Assembly (NCBI RefSeq): GCF_000758325.1
Contig: NZ_CP009459.1
Span: 3,844,001-3,908,000, forward strand
Reading direction: 5' to 3'
DNA length: 64,000 nucleotides
From: Cedecea neteri
GTDB lineage: Bacteria; Pseudomonadota; Gammaproteobacteria; Enterobacterales; Enterobacteriaceae
The notes beneath the pieces were generated by a model. That model was not told where the DNA came from and did not search any database. It saw only the letters and a program-made list of their open reading frames with translations. Positions 37,322 through 45,643 of this stretch are shown here, in pieces. The first letter of the stretch is position 1. The number at the start of each line of letters is the position of its first letter. A program made the translations under genes and the position numbers.

Positions 37322-37707
37322 GATAAACAGCCCTGCGTTAGTTGAGTTATCGGCATGATTATCCGTTTCTGCAGGGGTTTTAATCGGATGAATAGTGGGT
37401 GAAATGGGGGGTTATTTGGAGGTTATGAAGAAATAAACCCCTCGAATTTTAACCATAATGTATGGCAAATCATGTTTCGGCTTACTTAAAAGTATCAATT
37501 GGTTGTTAAATATTAACGTCACATACTATAGCGAAACCGGAGAAATTAAGCCGGAGAATCTATCCTGCAAAAAAAGGATAAAATCATCTGTTATTCCAGG
37601 CCTGATCTCTGGCGGGTTTATCATACAGTGATAAATATACGCGTCGTTTCTCTGCGGCAAACTCCCCCCGCCGTCAGGCGAAGCAGATTACAAGACAGGT
37701 CATTTAC
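37322..37707. other. fliA / modification island divergent region
   Basis: 386 bp separating fliA (minus) from the first island gene (plus). It holds the fliA sigma-28 promoter. On the plus strand a candidate promoter with CATACTATAG lies near 37521. A GCCGGAGAATC/AACCGGAGAAA direct-repeat-like pair lies near 37537-37560. Confidence 0.55.
37347..37373 (-). promoter_or_regulatory. Sigma-28 promoter of fliA
   Basis: Minus strand TGCAGAAA - 11 bases - GCCGATAA. Perfect -10 and a weak -35. It sits 26 bases before the fliA GTG and resembles the E. coli fliA autoregulatory promoter. Confidence 0.8.
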
Positions 37708-38664
37708 ATGAACATTTTAATTACGGCTATAGGGTCAATGTCTGCGCCAGCCGTGATAAATGCGCTGAAACGCGCCTCCCACACCGTCATCGGGTGTGAT
37801 ATCTACCCCGAGCAATGGGTGTATGCCTCTCGTCTGGTCGACAATTTTGTTCAGGTTCCGCGTGCAACGAATAGCCAGGCCTTTATCGAAAGTATCAATG
37901 CGATTTGCGACCAGCATCGCATTGACGCCATCATTCCACTAACCGATGTCGAAGTTGACACGCTTTCTGATGCCCGTGGTGAACTGTGTTCGTCCTCCAT
38001 GCTGGCGCTGATGTCCGCAGAGTCTATCGCGCTTGCCCGGGATAAGCTGGCCTGGAGCAAACGATTTTCCCATAACGAAGCGTTTCTCTCGCTACCCACT
38101 GCCGCCCTCGCTGAGTCCCAAACGCTTTCATTTGGCTTCCCGGTCATTCTCAAGCAGAGGAATGGCCGTAGCAGCGAAGGGCTTCGCCGCGTGGAGACAG
38201 AATCCGAGCTTAACGCATTACGCGAGCGGCTGAACGGCAACGACTGGATTGTCCAGCCGTATCTGCCGGGAGATGTTCACGTCATTGATATTGTCCGCCA
38301 GCGCGAGACGGGCGAATGGGCAGGCGTTACCCGCAAAGAGCTGTTGCGCACCGCGAACGGCGCCGGATTAACCGTTGAAATACTTCAGGATGATGCGCTG
38401 CTCGCCAAAGCGGCGGAAGTTGCCCGCCTCCTCGACCTGAACGGCTGCATCAATATTGAATTTATGCGCCATTCCACCGGGGATTACCTGATGGACATAA
38501 ACCCCCGCTTCTCCGCCGGAGTCGAATTTTCGGTCATGGCAGGCTACGACATGATTATCAATCATCTTCACTGTTTCACCCGCCAGCCTATACAACCCGC
38601 AGTTGCCGTACAAAACGCCGTCTTTACGCGCCACTACGTCGCTGAGAAATCATTCACAGGATAG
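37708..38664 (+). CDS. ATP-grasp ligase, modification island
   Basis: Soluble ATP-grasp family protein of 318 residues. N-terminal Rossmann-like pre-ATP-grasp domain (MNILITAIGSMSAPAVINAL...GCDIYPEQWVYAS), then ATP-grasp subdomains with FPVILKQRNGRSSEGLRRV (nucleotide-binding Lys region, about 145-165), VQPYLPGDVHVIDIV, and the metal-binding end NIEFMRHSTGDYLMDINPRFSAG (Glu and Asn ligands). Such enzymes join a carboxylate to an amine through an acyl phosphate. In this setting it could acylate an amino sugar with an amino or hydroxy acid; this is inference. It is followed 4 bases later by a methyltransferase and sits immediately beyond fliA, a known insertion point for flagellin modification genes. 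Confidence 0.82.
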   Translation: MNILITAIGSMSAPAVINALKRASHTVIGCDIYPEQWVYASRLVDNFVQVPRATNSQAFIESINAICDQHRIDAIIPLTDVEVDTLSDARGELCSSSMLALMSAESIALARDKLAWSKRFSHNEAFLSLPTAALAESQTLSFGFPVILKQRNGRSSEGLRRVETESELNALRERLNGNDWIVQPYLPGDVHVIDIVRQRETGEWAGVTRKELLRTANGAGLTVEILQDDALLAKAAEVARLLDLNGCINIEFMRHSTGDYLMDINPRFSAGVEFSVMAGYDMIINHLHCFTRQPIQPAVAVQNAVFTRHYVAEKSFTG

Positions 38665-38668
38665 AGAT

Positions 38669-39385
38669 ATGAGCCAAACTACAGGGCCTGAAAAGCTCAC
38701 CACGGCCGAGGACTGGGACCATAAATGGCAGGGTATTTTCGACCATTACCAAAACGATCTTCGCCACGCCTACTATATTGATGCGGTCAGAAAAAGCCGT
38801 GAAACGCGGGTTCTGGAGATTGCTGCCGGTAGCTTTCGCGATATCGTCCAGTTGACAAAGCGTGGCGCAGAGGGCCACGGAATAGACTTTTCGCCGGAAT
38901 CCGTGAGTCTTGCAAAAAAGCTTTATCCCTCCCTGCAGGATCGTTTTTCCGTGATGAATGCCTTCGAGCTGCAGTACCCGGACAAGCATTTTGACATCAG
39001 TTACCACAATGGGTTTTGGGGGCTATTTGCGGATGAGGATATCCAAAAAATGGCGCTTGAGCAGGCCCGAATCACTCGCGGCAGAATGATCGTCACGGTG
39101 CATAACGCCCATAACCAGTCGTTCGTTAATTACTTCAACTCGAAAAAAGAAACCGACTCGCTGTTTAACATCCGTTTCTTTACCGTCGAACAGATGCAGG
39201 AAATCCTCGGCAAAGTCGCCCGCAAAGTCACCATCATCCCTGTCGGCAAAGGAAAAAAAACGCACGAAGACTGGCTGATACGCCACGGCCTGCATAATCC
39301 ACTGCTGATTAACGGCATGTTCAAATTGTCCGGCCAGCGCTACCTTGAGCGCAGCGAGCGCCTGATGTGTATCGCCGAGCTATAG
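38669..39385 (+). CDS. Class I SAM-dependent methyltransferase, modification island
   Basis: Methyltransferase of 238 residues. SAM-binding motif I VLEIAAGSFRDIVQL (about residues 45-60), acidic motif II GHGIDFSPESVSLA, motif III-like FDISYHNGFWGLFADED. The frame is open for 22 codons before the ATG at 38669, but that part overlaps the upstream gene; GATAGAGAT precedes the ATG. Probably co-transcribed with the ATP-grasp gene. It may methylate a sugar or its acyl group, like the methyltransferases of the P. syringae viosamine island; that is by analogy only. A bidirectional terminator follows. Confidence 0.8.
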   Translation: MSQTTGPEKLTTAEDWDHKWQGIFDHYQNDLRHAYYIDAVRKSRETRVLEIAAGSFRDIVQLTKRGAEGHGIDFSPESVSLAKKLYPSLQDRFSVMNAFELQYPDKHFDISYHNGFWGLFADEDIQKMALEQARITRGRMIVTVHNAHNQSFVNYFNSKKETDSLFNIRFFTVEQMQEILGKVARKVTIIPVGKGKKTHEDWLIRHGLHNPLLINGMFKLSGQRYLERSERLMCIAEL

Positions 39386-39403
39386 CAGCACGTTCAACAT
39401 AGT

Positions 39404-39438
39404 AAAAAGGGCCTTGTCACAAGACAAAGCCCTTTTTT
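39404..39438. terminator. Bidirectional terminator between convergent island units
   Basis: AAAAAGGGC-CTTGTC-ACAA-GACAAAG-CCCTTTTTT, a long stem with T and A runs on opposite sides. It closes both the plus-strand pair and the minus-strand three-gene unit. Confidence 0.85.
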
Positions 39439-39456
39439 ATTCCCGCAATCACCCTG

Positions 39457-40584
39457 TCAGGCAGCGACGCTTTGCCCCTGAGCAATTCGCCTGACTGCCG
39501 CGATAATACGCAGTTGCTCTTCTTCCTCAAGGTCCGGGAATATCGGCAAACACAGCACCTTGTTGGCCAGGTCATTGGCCACCGGTAAATGCTCCGCTGC
39601 GGAGGACGGCAGATGCCGGTACATCGCGAAGGAGCTGATGAGCGGATAGAAATAGCGGCGGGAATAAATCCCCTCTTCTTTTAACGCGTCGTAAAGTGCG
39701 TCGCGGCTCACCGGGAACCGTTCATCTATCAGCACGGGATAGTAGGCGTGGTTCCACTCGTAATCGCTTTTCTGGGTATAAAACTCAAGACCAGGAATAT
39801 CGGCCAGACCTTCACAGTAGCGCTGATAAATGTCGGCCCGGGCGCTTAAGGCACCGTCAATATGCTGCAGCTGCAGCAGGCCAAACGCCGCCTGCACTTC
39901 ATTCATTTTCGCGTTAATGCCCGGCGCAATCACCGTCGTTTCGTCGGCAAAGCCAAAGTTTTTCAGGTAATCAATGCGCTTCTTGGTTCTGGCATCCGGG
40001 CAGATAATCGCCCCGCCTTCGATGGTATTAAACACTTTGGTGGCGTGGAAACTCAGGATAGACAAATCACCACAGTTCAGGATGCTGCTGCCGTTCTGCT
40101 TCACGCCAAACGCGTGGGCGGCATCATAAATGACCTTCAGCCCGTAGGTATCGGCGATACGCTGAATTTTATCCACGTCGCAGGGAATACCATAACAGTG
40201 CACCGGCATAATGGCCGTCGTTTGCGGGGTGATCAGCGCTTCAATGGCGTCCGCATTAATATTGAATGTCAGCGGATCAATGTCGGCAAATACCGGCGTC
40301 AGGCCGTTCCACAACAGGCTGTGCGATGTCGCCACAAAAGAGTAAGGCGTGGTTATCACTTCCCCGCTCAATCGCAACGTCTGAAATGCCGTCAGCAATG
40401 CCAACGTGCCGTTAGAAAACAGCGAAAGATATTTTACGCCCAGATAATCGGCCAGCGCCTGCTCAAGCTGCTGATGAAATGGCCCGTTGTTGGTCAGGTA
40501 TTTATTCCCCCAAATCTGCTCGAGGTAAGGAACAAACTCCTCCAGAGGCGGAAGCAGAGGGCTGGTGACAAAAATATTTTTCAT
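39457..40584 (-). CDS. DegT/DnrJ/EryC1/StrS sugar aminotransferase (VioA-like)
   Basis: PLP-dependent aminotransferase of 375 residues. Family features: NGTLALLTAFQTL, TTPYSFVATSHSLLWNG, MPVHCYGIPCDVD, YDAAHAFG and SFHATKVFNTIEGGA carrying the PLP lysine. The full-length pattern (LTNNGPFHQQLEQAL at the start, RRYFYPLISSF near the end) closely recalls VioA, which converts dTDP-4-keto-6-deoxyglucose to dTDP-viosamine (4-amino-4,6-dideoxyglucose). The start ATG at 40584 follows a 40-base gap from the OGT fusion gene; the frame is open further upstream inside that gene. Last gene of the minus-strand unit. The dTDP-sugar precursor would come from RmlA/RmlB outside the window. Confidence 0.88.
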   Translation of the reverse strand: MKNIFVTSPLLPPLEEFVPYLEQIWGNKYLTNNGPFHQQLEQALADYLGVKYLSLFSNGTLALLTAFQTLRLSGEVITTPYSFVATSHSLLWNGLTPVFADIDPLTFNINADAIEALITPQTTAIMPVHCYGIPCDVDKIQRIADTYGLKVIYDAAHAFGVKQNGSSILNCGDLSILSFHATKVFNTIEGGAIICPDARTKKRIDYLKNFGFADETTVIAPGINAKMNEVQAAFGLLQLQHIDGALSARADIYQRYCEGLADIPGLEFYTQKSDYEWNHAYYPVLIDERFPVSRDALYDALKEEGIYSRRYFYPLISSFAMYRHLPSSAAEHLPVANDLANKVLCLPIFPDLEEEEQLRIIAAVRRIAQGQSVAA

Positions 40585-40624
40585 AGTACACCTCGGTGTG
40601 AAACCAGTTGGCGCGGCCTGCGCC

Positions 40625-43600
40625 TTATTCCAATACTGTGAACGTACGGTGCGCTTCACCGGCACAGTAAATTCGCCATGCTTCCCGCAACGCTCGTCCA
40701 AAAGTGCCAGCCACGTTGAAGCCGTCCGCGGTTTCCGCCGGCATTCTTTCACGCATTGTCATGCGTATTTCATTCAGTTCAGGGAGTCGGTCGCACCAGC
40801 TCAGCGCCTTCTGGATGTAATCCTCTTCGCTGTAGGCAATAAAGTTTTCCAGCCCATGAATGCGCATAATATCGACGCCCTGTCGGGCAGCCATCGTGGC
40901 ACCGCACAGCGTCAGCGTTGGCACGCCCATCCAGCAGGCGTGGTTACTGGTGGTACCACCAGAGTAAGGGAATGCATCCAGTAAAATGTCGATTTCATTG
41001 TGATAAGCCAGATAATCAAGCAGCGGTGCTCTTTTCTTGAATATCAGGCGCGACGGTTCAATACCCAGCAGCTCGAGTTTCCTCGTCATCTCGGCCACCA
41101 TTTTTTCATCGTTCATAAAACCGATAACAAATTTGGCTCCAGGAGACTGCGCCAGGATAGTGGCCCACACCCTAAGAACTTCATCGTTGATCTTTTTAGG
41201 ACGATTAAAGCTGCCGAAAGTGAGGTAACCGTTTTTAAGCGCCGGGAGAGGTTCGATATCGGGGCTTTGCGGATCCGGCTCAAAGAACTTACGCATCTCA
41301 ATAAACATGATGCTTTCGGTCAGCTGCTGCTCAAGATCGGCTGGCTCAGCGAGCGTCGCGGTCACAATGCGGTAATCCATTGTTTTCAAACCGGTTGTGC
41401 CGGGGTAACCAATCCAGGAGATTTGCACCGGCGCAGGGCGAAGCGCAAACGCCGGCAGACGGTTGTCAGAAGTGTGGCCCGAGAGGTCGAACAGAATATC
41501 AATCCCGTCATGATAAACTTGTTCGGCAAGCTGCTGGTTGCTTAACTTGTCTACCTGCCGCCATAGCACGGAACCGGCTGCAAAATGTTCAGTGACCTCG
41601 TCATGAACATAAGAGGTGCTGTAACCCACCAGCTCGAAATGATTTCTGTCCAGCCCATCCCAGAACGGCGCTAAGAAGTGGCTGACGGGATGCTTGCGTA
41701 AATCTCCCGACACAAAGCCCACGCGCAGTTTTTTATCAGGATTCTTTATACCCCGATAAGGCAGCTGCAGATGACAAGCCGCAGCCCATGCTCCTACCGT
41801 CTCACCGTATTGCAGATGTTTTTGGTAAAGCTGCTCTGCCGTTACCTTGTGGTCGTGGGTCATTGCAAACAGCAGCGCGGTAAAGTAATCAAAATTACTC
41901 GGTTCCAGCGCAATCGCTTTGTTAAGAAACCAGGCGGCCTCGTCAAGTTTTTGGCTATCGCTGAGAATAACGCCCATCGTGGCATAGTGAACCGCTTTCA
42001 CCTCGTCGCAGCGCAACGAAACACGAGAACACTTTTCCGCCAGGGACATTTCACCCAGCTGATAATATGAGTACGCAAGGCTATGCCAGAAATTGACGTT
42101 TTTATCTTCCAGCCTTAACAACCCCTGCAGGAGAAGAATTGCGTAATAATGCTGGTTTGTTTTCTGCAGCCCTGTCGCCAGATCGTAATAAATATCCAGA
42201 CTGGAGAAATAGTGTCCCATCAGCCGACAAAGCACTTCTTTAGCTTCATCCCAGCGATTGGACAGCACAAGCGTTCGCGAATAACAGCGCAGCGCGGCAA
42301 TATCCTCCGGATTTTCTTTCAGCAGCGTCTCAGCACAGGTTTTCGCATCCTGAATCTTTTTCTCACGAATTAAACGGTTAATCCGGTCGTAAGTGTCTTC
42401 CCCGTGTTCTGATTCACGCTGGGGTAAGTCATTAACATCTTTGCTAAGCAAGCCACCTCGCGATATCGAAACACTCAGCAGCAGCAAATTGTTCAACAGC
42501 GGTAGCAAAAATTGAGTTTTCCCCGTGCGTAAAAAAAGCTGGTAGTGCTTTTTCCAGGCCACCGGAGAGCCCGTTAACGCGCCTTTTTTACGTAGCGACA
42601 TAAAACACTGCCACGCCTCGGCATCCACACCGGTTAAACCCTGTTGCAAATAGCGCCATTCTTCCGGCGTGACAGAAAACTCGTCGCCCCAGAGGTTCCT
42701 GTAGACTTGTAAGGCATTCCCTTCTGGCCCGCCGTTTTTCAGCGATAAAATTGGCTGTAGCGAGTCATTTTCAGCCCGATCATAGGCACCTCGCGTACAG
42801 CGCCAGTAGAGACCGGCAGGCTGCGTGAGATACAGGTCTTCCAGCACTTTCAGGACAGCCTCCCGCACGTCGGTATTGTCTTCCGGCTTGCGGCAGTTAA
42901 TGACCAACTGTTCAACGCTTAGGCTGAATGGCCAGGCCGCCCCGAGCAGATCCAGAATGCGTAAAGTGATCGGATTCTCGCTACTTGATTGTTGCCCATC
43001 CCCGCCAATATGGCCGTTGTATATCGCCCCATTCTCGTTCATTTTGCGGCTAAAGTTTCCCGCCCAATGAAGTGATTCGAGGCGCGAACTGTCAGGCAAT
43101 GCCGGGAAGTGCTCTTCGGCTCTGGTCGCACTGAGCAGACTAAAGCGTTCGGTACGCGATACCGCAAAATCAAGATATTGTTGGGCGGCGATGCGCTGCT
43201 GCCCGGCGACGAGAGCGTGTAGCGTTGCGACCTTTTCACCATAAGCGCGCGGCAGCTCATACTGAGGCACGGCATCGCCAACATAGTACAATCCCAGGTC
43301 GCTGACCTGATGGCAAAACTCAGTAAAAGACAAGGCTGTCGTGGTCGGAGAGAGATAACGCAGGGTCAGGGCAAGATCGCTCTCTTTCTCAGCCTCTTCA
43401 ACCTGGGATTTAAGTGTCCCTGCCGGTAGCGTCATCGCCAGATAGCTCAGCATGCCTCGCGCTGCATTAACCTGAGACTCAGGATCGGCATTCGCGTCAC
43501 GGGCTGCATGGTAGCTAAGCGCCTCGCGAATGGCCGTGGTGTCGGGTTCGCCGGTGGAGGGATACCAGTGCAGGCAGACCACGCCGGAGGCAGAAAGATT

Positions 43601-43993
43601 TTGGCGGCACCAAAGCAAGAGTGCCTCTCGTTCCTGGCGGCCGAGTAAAGAGAAAACACCGCGAATAACGATGTAGTCAAACTGCCCGCCTTCGGTGGCG
43701 AGAATATCCCCCAGCCCGGCGGTGAACAGCTCAATATTGCTGAGCCCTAATGCCTGAGTATGGCGCTGCCCTGCGGCAATCAAGTTTTCATCAATATCAA
43801 TCCCCATCACCTGGCTTTCCGGGCACGCCAGCGCGTGGGCCGTAATGCATCCTCCCTCGCCGCACCCTATTTCCAGCACGCGCGCGTGCGCAGGCTCCAC
43901 CGTAGAAAGATGGTAGACGCAGGCCGCAGACTGAATAGCAACGGGCGAAATACGATGATCCGGGTAATACTGACTCACGTTATGCTTATCCAT
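40625..43993 (-). CDS. Methyltransferase-TPR-O-GlcNAc-transferase-like fusion protein
   Basis: Very large protein of 1122 residues combining unrelated enzymes. Residues about 1-200: class I methyltransferase with motif I VLEIGCGEGG (39-48) and QVMGIDIDENLIAAG. About 210-470: a methyltransferase regulatory-type region and a wing-like region (YLTQPAGLYWRCTRG). About 530-750: helical TPR-type repeats (KNPEDIAALRCYSRTL, NVNFWHSLAYSYYQLGEM, IALEPSNFDYFTALL). About 755-1110: a GT41/SPINDLY catalytic domain with LRVGFVSGDLRKHPVSHFL, DLSGHTSDNRL, ISWIGYPGTTG, FGSFNRPKKI and UDP-sugar-binding FPYSGGTTSNHACWMGVPT. Bacterial OGT-like proteins of this kind (FlmG, FlbA groups) glycosylate flagellin, and the location next to fliC supports that target. 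The start beyond the upstream gene is clear (24-base gap). Confidence 0.9.
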   Translation of the reverse strand: MDKHNVSQYYPDHRISPVAIQSAACVYHLSTVEPAHARVLEIGCGEGGCITAHALACPESQVMGIDIDENLIAAGQRHTQALGLSNIELFTAGLGDILATEGGQFDYIVIRGVFSLLGRQEREALLLWCRQNLSASGVVCLHWYPSTGEPDTTAIREALSYHAARDANADPESQVNAARGMLSYLAMTLPAGTLKSQVEEAEKESDLALTLRYLSPTTTALSFTEFCHQVSDLGLYYVGDAVPQYELPRAYGEKVATLHALVAGQQRIAAQQYLDFAVSRTERFSLLSATRAEEHFPALPDSSRLESLHWAGNFSRKMNENGAIYNGHIGGDGQQSSSENPITLRILDLLGAAWPFSLSVEQLVINCRKPEDNTDVREAVLKVLEDLYLTQPAGLYWRCTRGAYDRAENDSLQPILSLKNGGPEGNALQVYRNLWGDEFSVTPEEWRYLQQGLTGVDAEAWQCFMSLRKKGALTGSPVAWKKHYQLFLRTGKTQFLLPLLNNLLLLSVSISRGGLLSKDVNDLPQRESEHGEDTYDRINRLIREKKIQDAKTCAETLLKENPEDIAALRCYSRTLVLSNRWDEAKEVLCRLMGHYFSSLDIYYDLATGLQKTNQHYYAILLLQGLLRLEDKNVNFWHSLAYSYYQLGEMSLAEKCSRVSLRCDEVKAVHYATMGVILSDSQKLDEAAWFLNKAIALEPSNFDYFTALLFAMTHDHKVTAEQLYQKHLQYGETVGAWAAACHLQLPYRGIKNPDKKLRVGFVSGDLRKHPVSHFLAPFWDGLDRNHFELVGYSTSYVHDEVTEHFAAGSVLWRQVDKLSNQQLAEQVYHDGIDILFDLSGHTSDNRLPAFALRPAPVQISWIGYPGTTGLKTMDYRIVTATLAEPADLEQQLTESIMFIEMRKFFEPDPQSPDIEPLPALKNGYLTFGSFNRPKKINDEVLRVWATILAQSPGAKFVIGFMNDEKMVAEMTRKLELLGIEPSRLIFKKRAPLLDYLAYHNEIDILLDAFPYSGGTTSNHACWMGVPTLTLCGATMAARQGVDIMRIHGLENFIAYSEEDYIQKALSWCDRLPELNEIRMTMRERMPAETADGFNVAGTFGRALREAWRIYCAGEAHRTFTVLE

Positions 43994-44017
43994 TATTTTG
44001 AAGAAAAAAATGCAGAC

Positions 44018-45445
44018 TCAACCGATTAACGCGCTGTACTTTTCCAACAGCGACGCTTTGTATCGACGGTAATCCTCACTCTCAACCCCGGAGTGAGCCA
44101 GTATCCAACTAAACGCATCCTCGCCGTGCTCCGCATCCACCAGCGTGTCTACCTGAATGCGGCCTATCGCCATTTTGTCCAGCGCACTAAGCTCATTTTC
44201 GACAGCGGCCAGTGCCACCTGATCGAGAAACCGTTCGGCATTGTTGTGTTGTAAATTGAGATCGATAAACCGGGCCACGGCTGCCAGATATTTCGTCGAC
44301 AGCTCGCCCCCTTCACAATAGAGACCTGTCGCCAGAATCGACGCCCAGAACGGCGCGGTATCATCCCAGGCCAGCACTAAGTCTTTCACCGCTGGCTGCC
44401 CTTTCATCCCCGCCCACGACTTCCTGACGAGGCTGTTAGCCTCAAGCAGCAGGACAGACGTGGTCATTTTTTCCAGCACATGAGATAAAAAGACCAGCCG
44501 GCGACCGGCATAGTGCGCATTCGCAGCCGTTCCCGGAGCCACGGCCTCGCTGCTTAACGAAATAGGCAGCTCAGGCATCGCGTTGCGAAGCCCTGCAATC
44601 TGCTGAGCCAGGCCAGCATCACAGTTATAAATATGGAAATGAACGTTAAGCTCGTCGCAATTGGTGTCGAAGAGAGAAAGCAACAGCGGCAGGCCATGAG
44701 CGGAAAAATCAGCGCGACCGCACGCAACCAGCACGGTCGTTTTATGGTTGTTCACCGGCTCAATTAACCAACTATAACGGCCAGCGTCAGGCTGCCAGTC
44801 AAGCACGTCAAGCGGGCTGAAATCGATAAAGGAATCCGGGCGTCCACCCAGCTTGTAGATAGCCGTGACGACCATCAACAGCGCCATAGGATCTTCCCCG
44901 ATAAGCGCCATGTTCTCAGTAAGCTGCTGAATAATGACATATGCCTGATTAAAATCTTCTTCCATCAGGCAGATGAGCAAGAGAATTTTTAGCGCAACGG
45001 GTGACTCACTGAGCTCGGAAAGATTATTAGATATGAGGAAAACGGCGGAATTTATTTCATTAATGCGGAACAGGATCTGAACGGCAACAACCAGGTAATT
45101 TTTATTCCCGTCAAGCTTAAGCGCTTCAACGATACATTGCGTAATTTTCTCAACGTTCTCCGCCTCAATCGCCTTAGACTTTTCTCCAGACGGGCCGCAG
45201 AGCGCCGCATTGGCCAGAATAATCGCCCCCATTATCAGCTTTAACGCTCTGTCTTGCTCGGGATTCAACCCCGTCTGCGCCAGGTTTAATTTATCTTCGA
45301 GGGCAGCAAAATCAGGATTGGCAAAATTAAGGACTTCGGTCACCAGCCAGGCTGGTAAAACATCGGCCTCCGGCAGGTGAATCGCTCGGGTAAACAGATC
45401 GCGATAGTATTGATGCATTGCCCGAGTGCGGGAGAAACTGTTCAT
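44018..45445 (-). CDS. Unknown island protein, helical N-half with GT-A-like C-half
   Basis: Protein of 475 residues that I do not recognise. Residues about 1-210 are helical with TPR-like spacing (LLLICLMEEDFNQAYVIIQQL, MALLMVVTAIYKLGG). Residues about 235-475 look like a nucleotide-sugar transferase: VLVACGRADFSAHGLPLLLSL as first strand and helix, VHFHIYNCDA, then TTSVLLLEANSLVRKSW where GT8-like enzymes carry DxD, and AERFLDQVALAAV near the end, which resembles the DQ-containing motif of those enzymes. The metal-binding DxD appears as EAN, so it may be inactive or use another motif. First gene of the minus-strand unit, immediately upstream of the OGT fusion and next to fliC. Likely a second glycosyltransferase or a targeting partner; low certainty. 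Confidence 0.6.
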   Translation of the reverse strand: MNSFSRTRAMHQYYRDLFTRAIHLPEADVLPAWLVTEVLNFANPDFAALEDKLNLAQTGLNPEQDRALKLIMGAIILANAALCGPSGEKSKAIEAENVEKITQCIVEALKLDGNKNYLVVAVQILFRINEINSAVFLISNNLSELSESPVALKILLLICLMEEDFNQAYVIIQQLTENMALIGEDPMALLMVVTAIYKLGGRPDSFIDFSPLDVLDWQPDAGRYSWLIEPVNNHKTTVLVACGRADFSAHGLPLLLSLFDTNCDELNVHFHIYNCDAGLAQQIAGLRNAMPELPISLSSEAVAPGTAANAHYAGRRLVFLSHVLEKMTTSVLLLEANSLVRKSWAGMKGQPAVKDLVLAWDDTAPFWASILATGLYCEGGELSTKYLAAVARFIDLNLQHNNAERFLDQVALAAVENELSALDKMAIGRIQVDTLVDAEHGEDAFSWILAHSGVESEDYRRYKASLLEKYSALIG

Positions 45446-45593
45446 AACTGTCCTTTAGGTTGCGATATTTTGCCAGACGGGTGATTGTCTGATGCTAGCA
45501 CCCGGCCAGTAAGCATAATGCGCTGAACAAAACCGAAATTAACGGCTTAACCTTCATATTAAAATCGCTCTGCGCCTCACCTTTCGGCAAAAA

Positions 45594-45624
45594 CAAAAAA
45601 AGGCTGCTGTTTCCAGCAACCTTT
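45594..45624 (-). terminator. Terminator of fliC
   Basis: Minus strand AAAGGTTGCTG-GAAA-CAGCAGCCTTT followed by a T-rich TTTTGTTTTT. It lies 20 bases after the fliC stop. Confidence 0.88.
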
Positions 45625-45643
45625 CTTGTAGCAGTCTGCGAAA

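Noticed and set aside
44018-45445. Assignment as a FliC-specific methylase (FliB)
   Set aside because: No SAM motif or Fe-S cysteine cluster is present; the C-half looks like a sugar-transferase fold instead.
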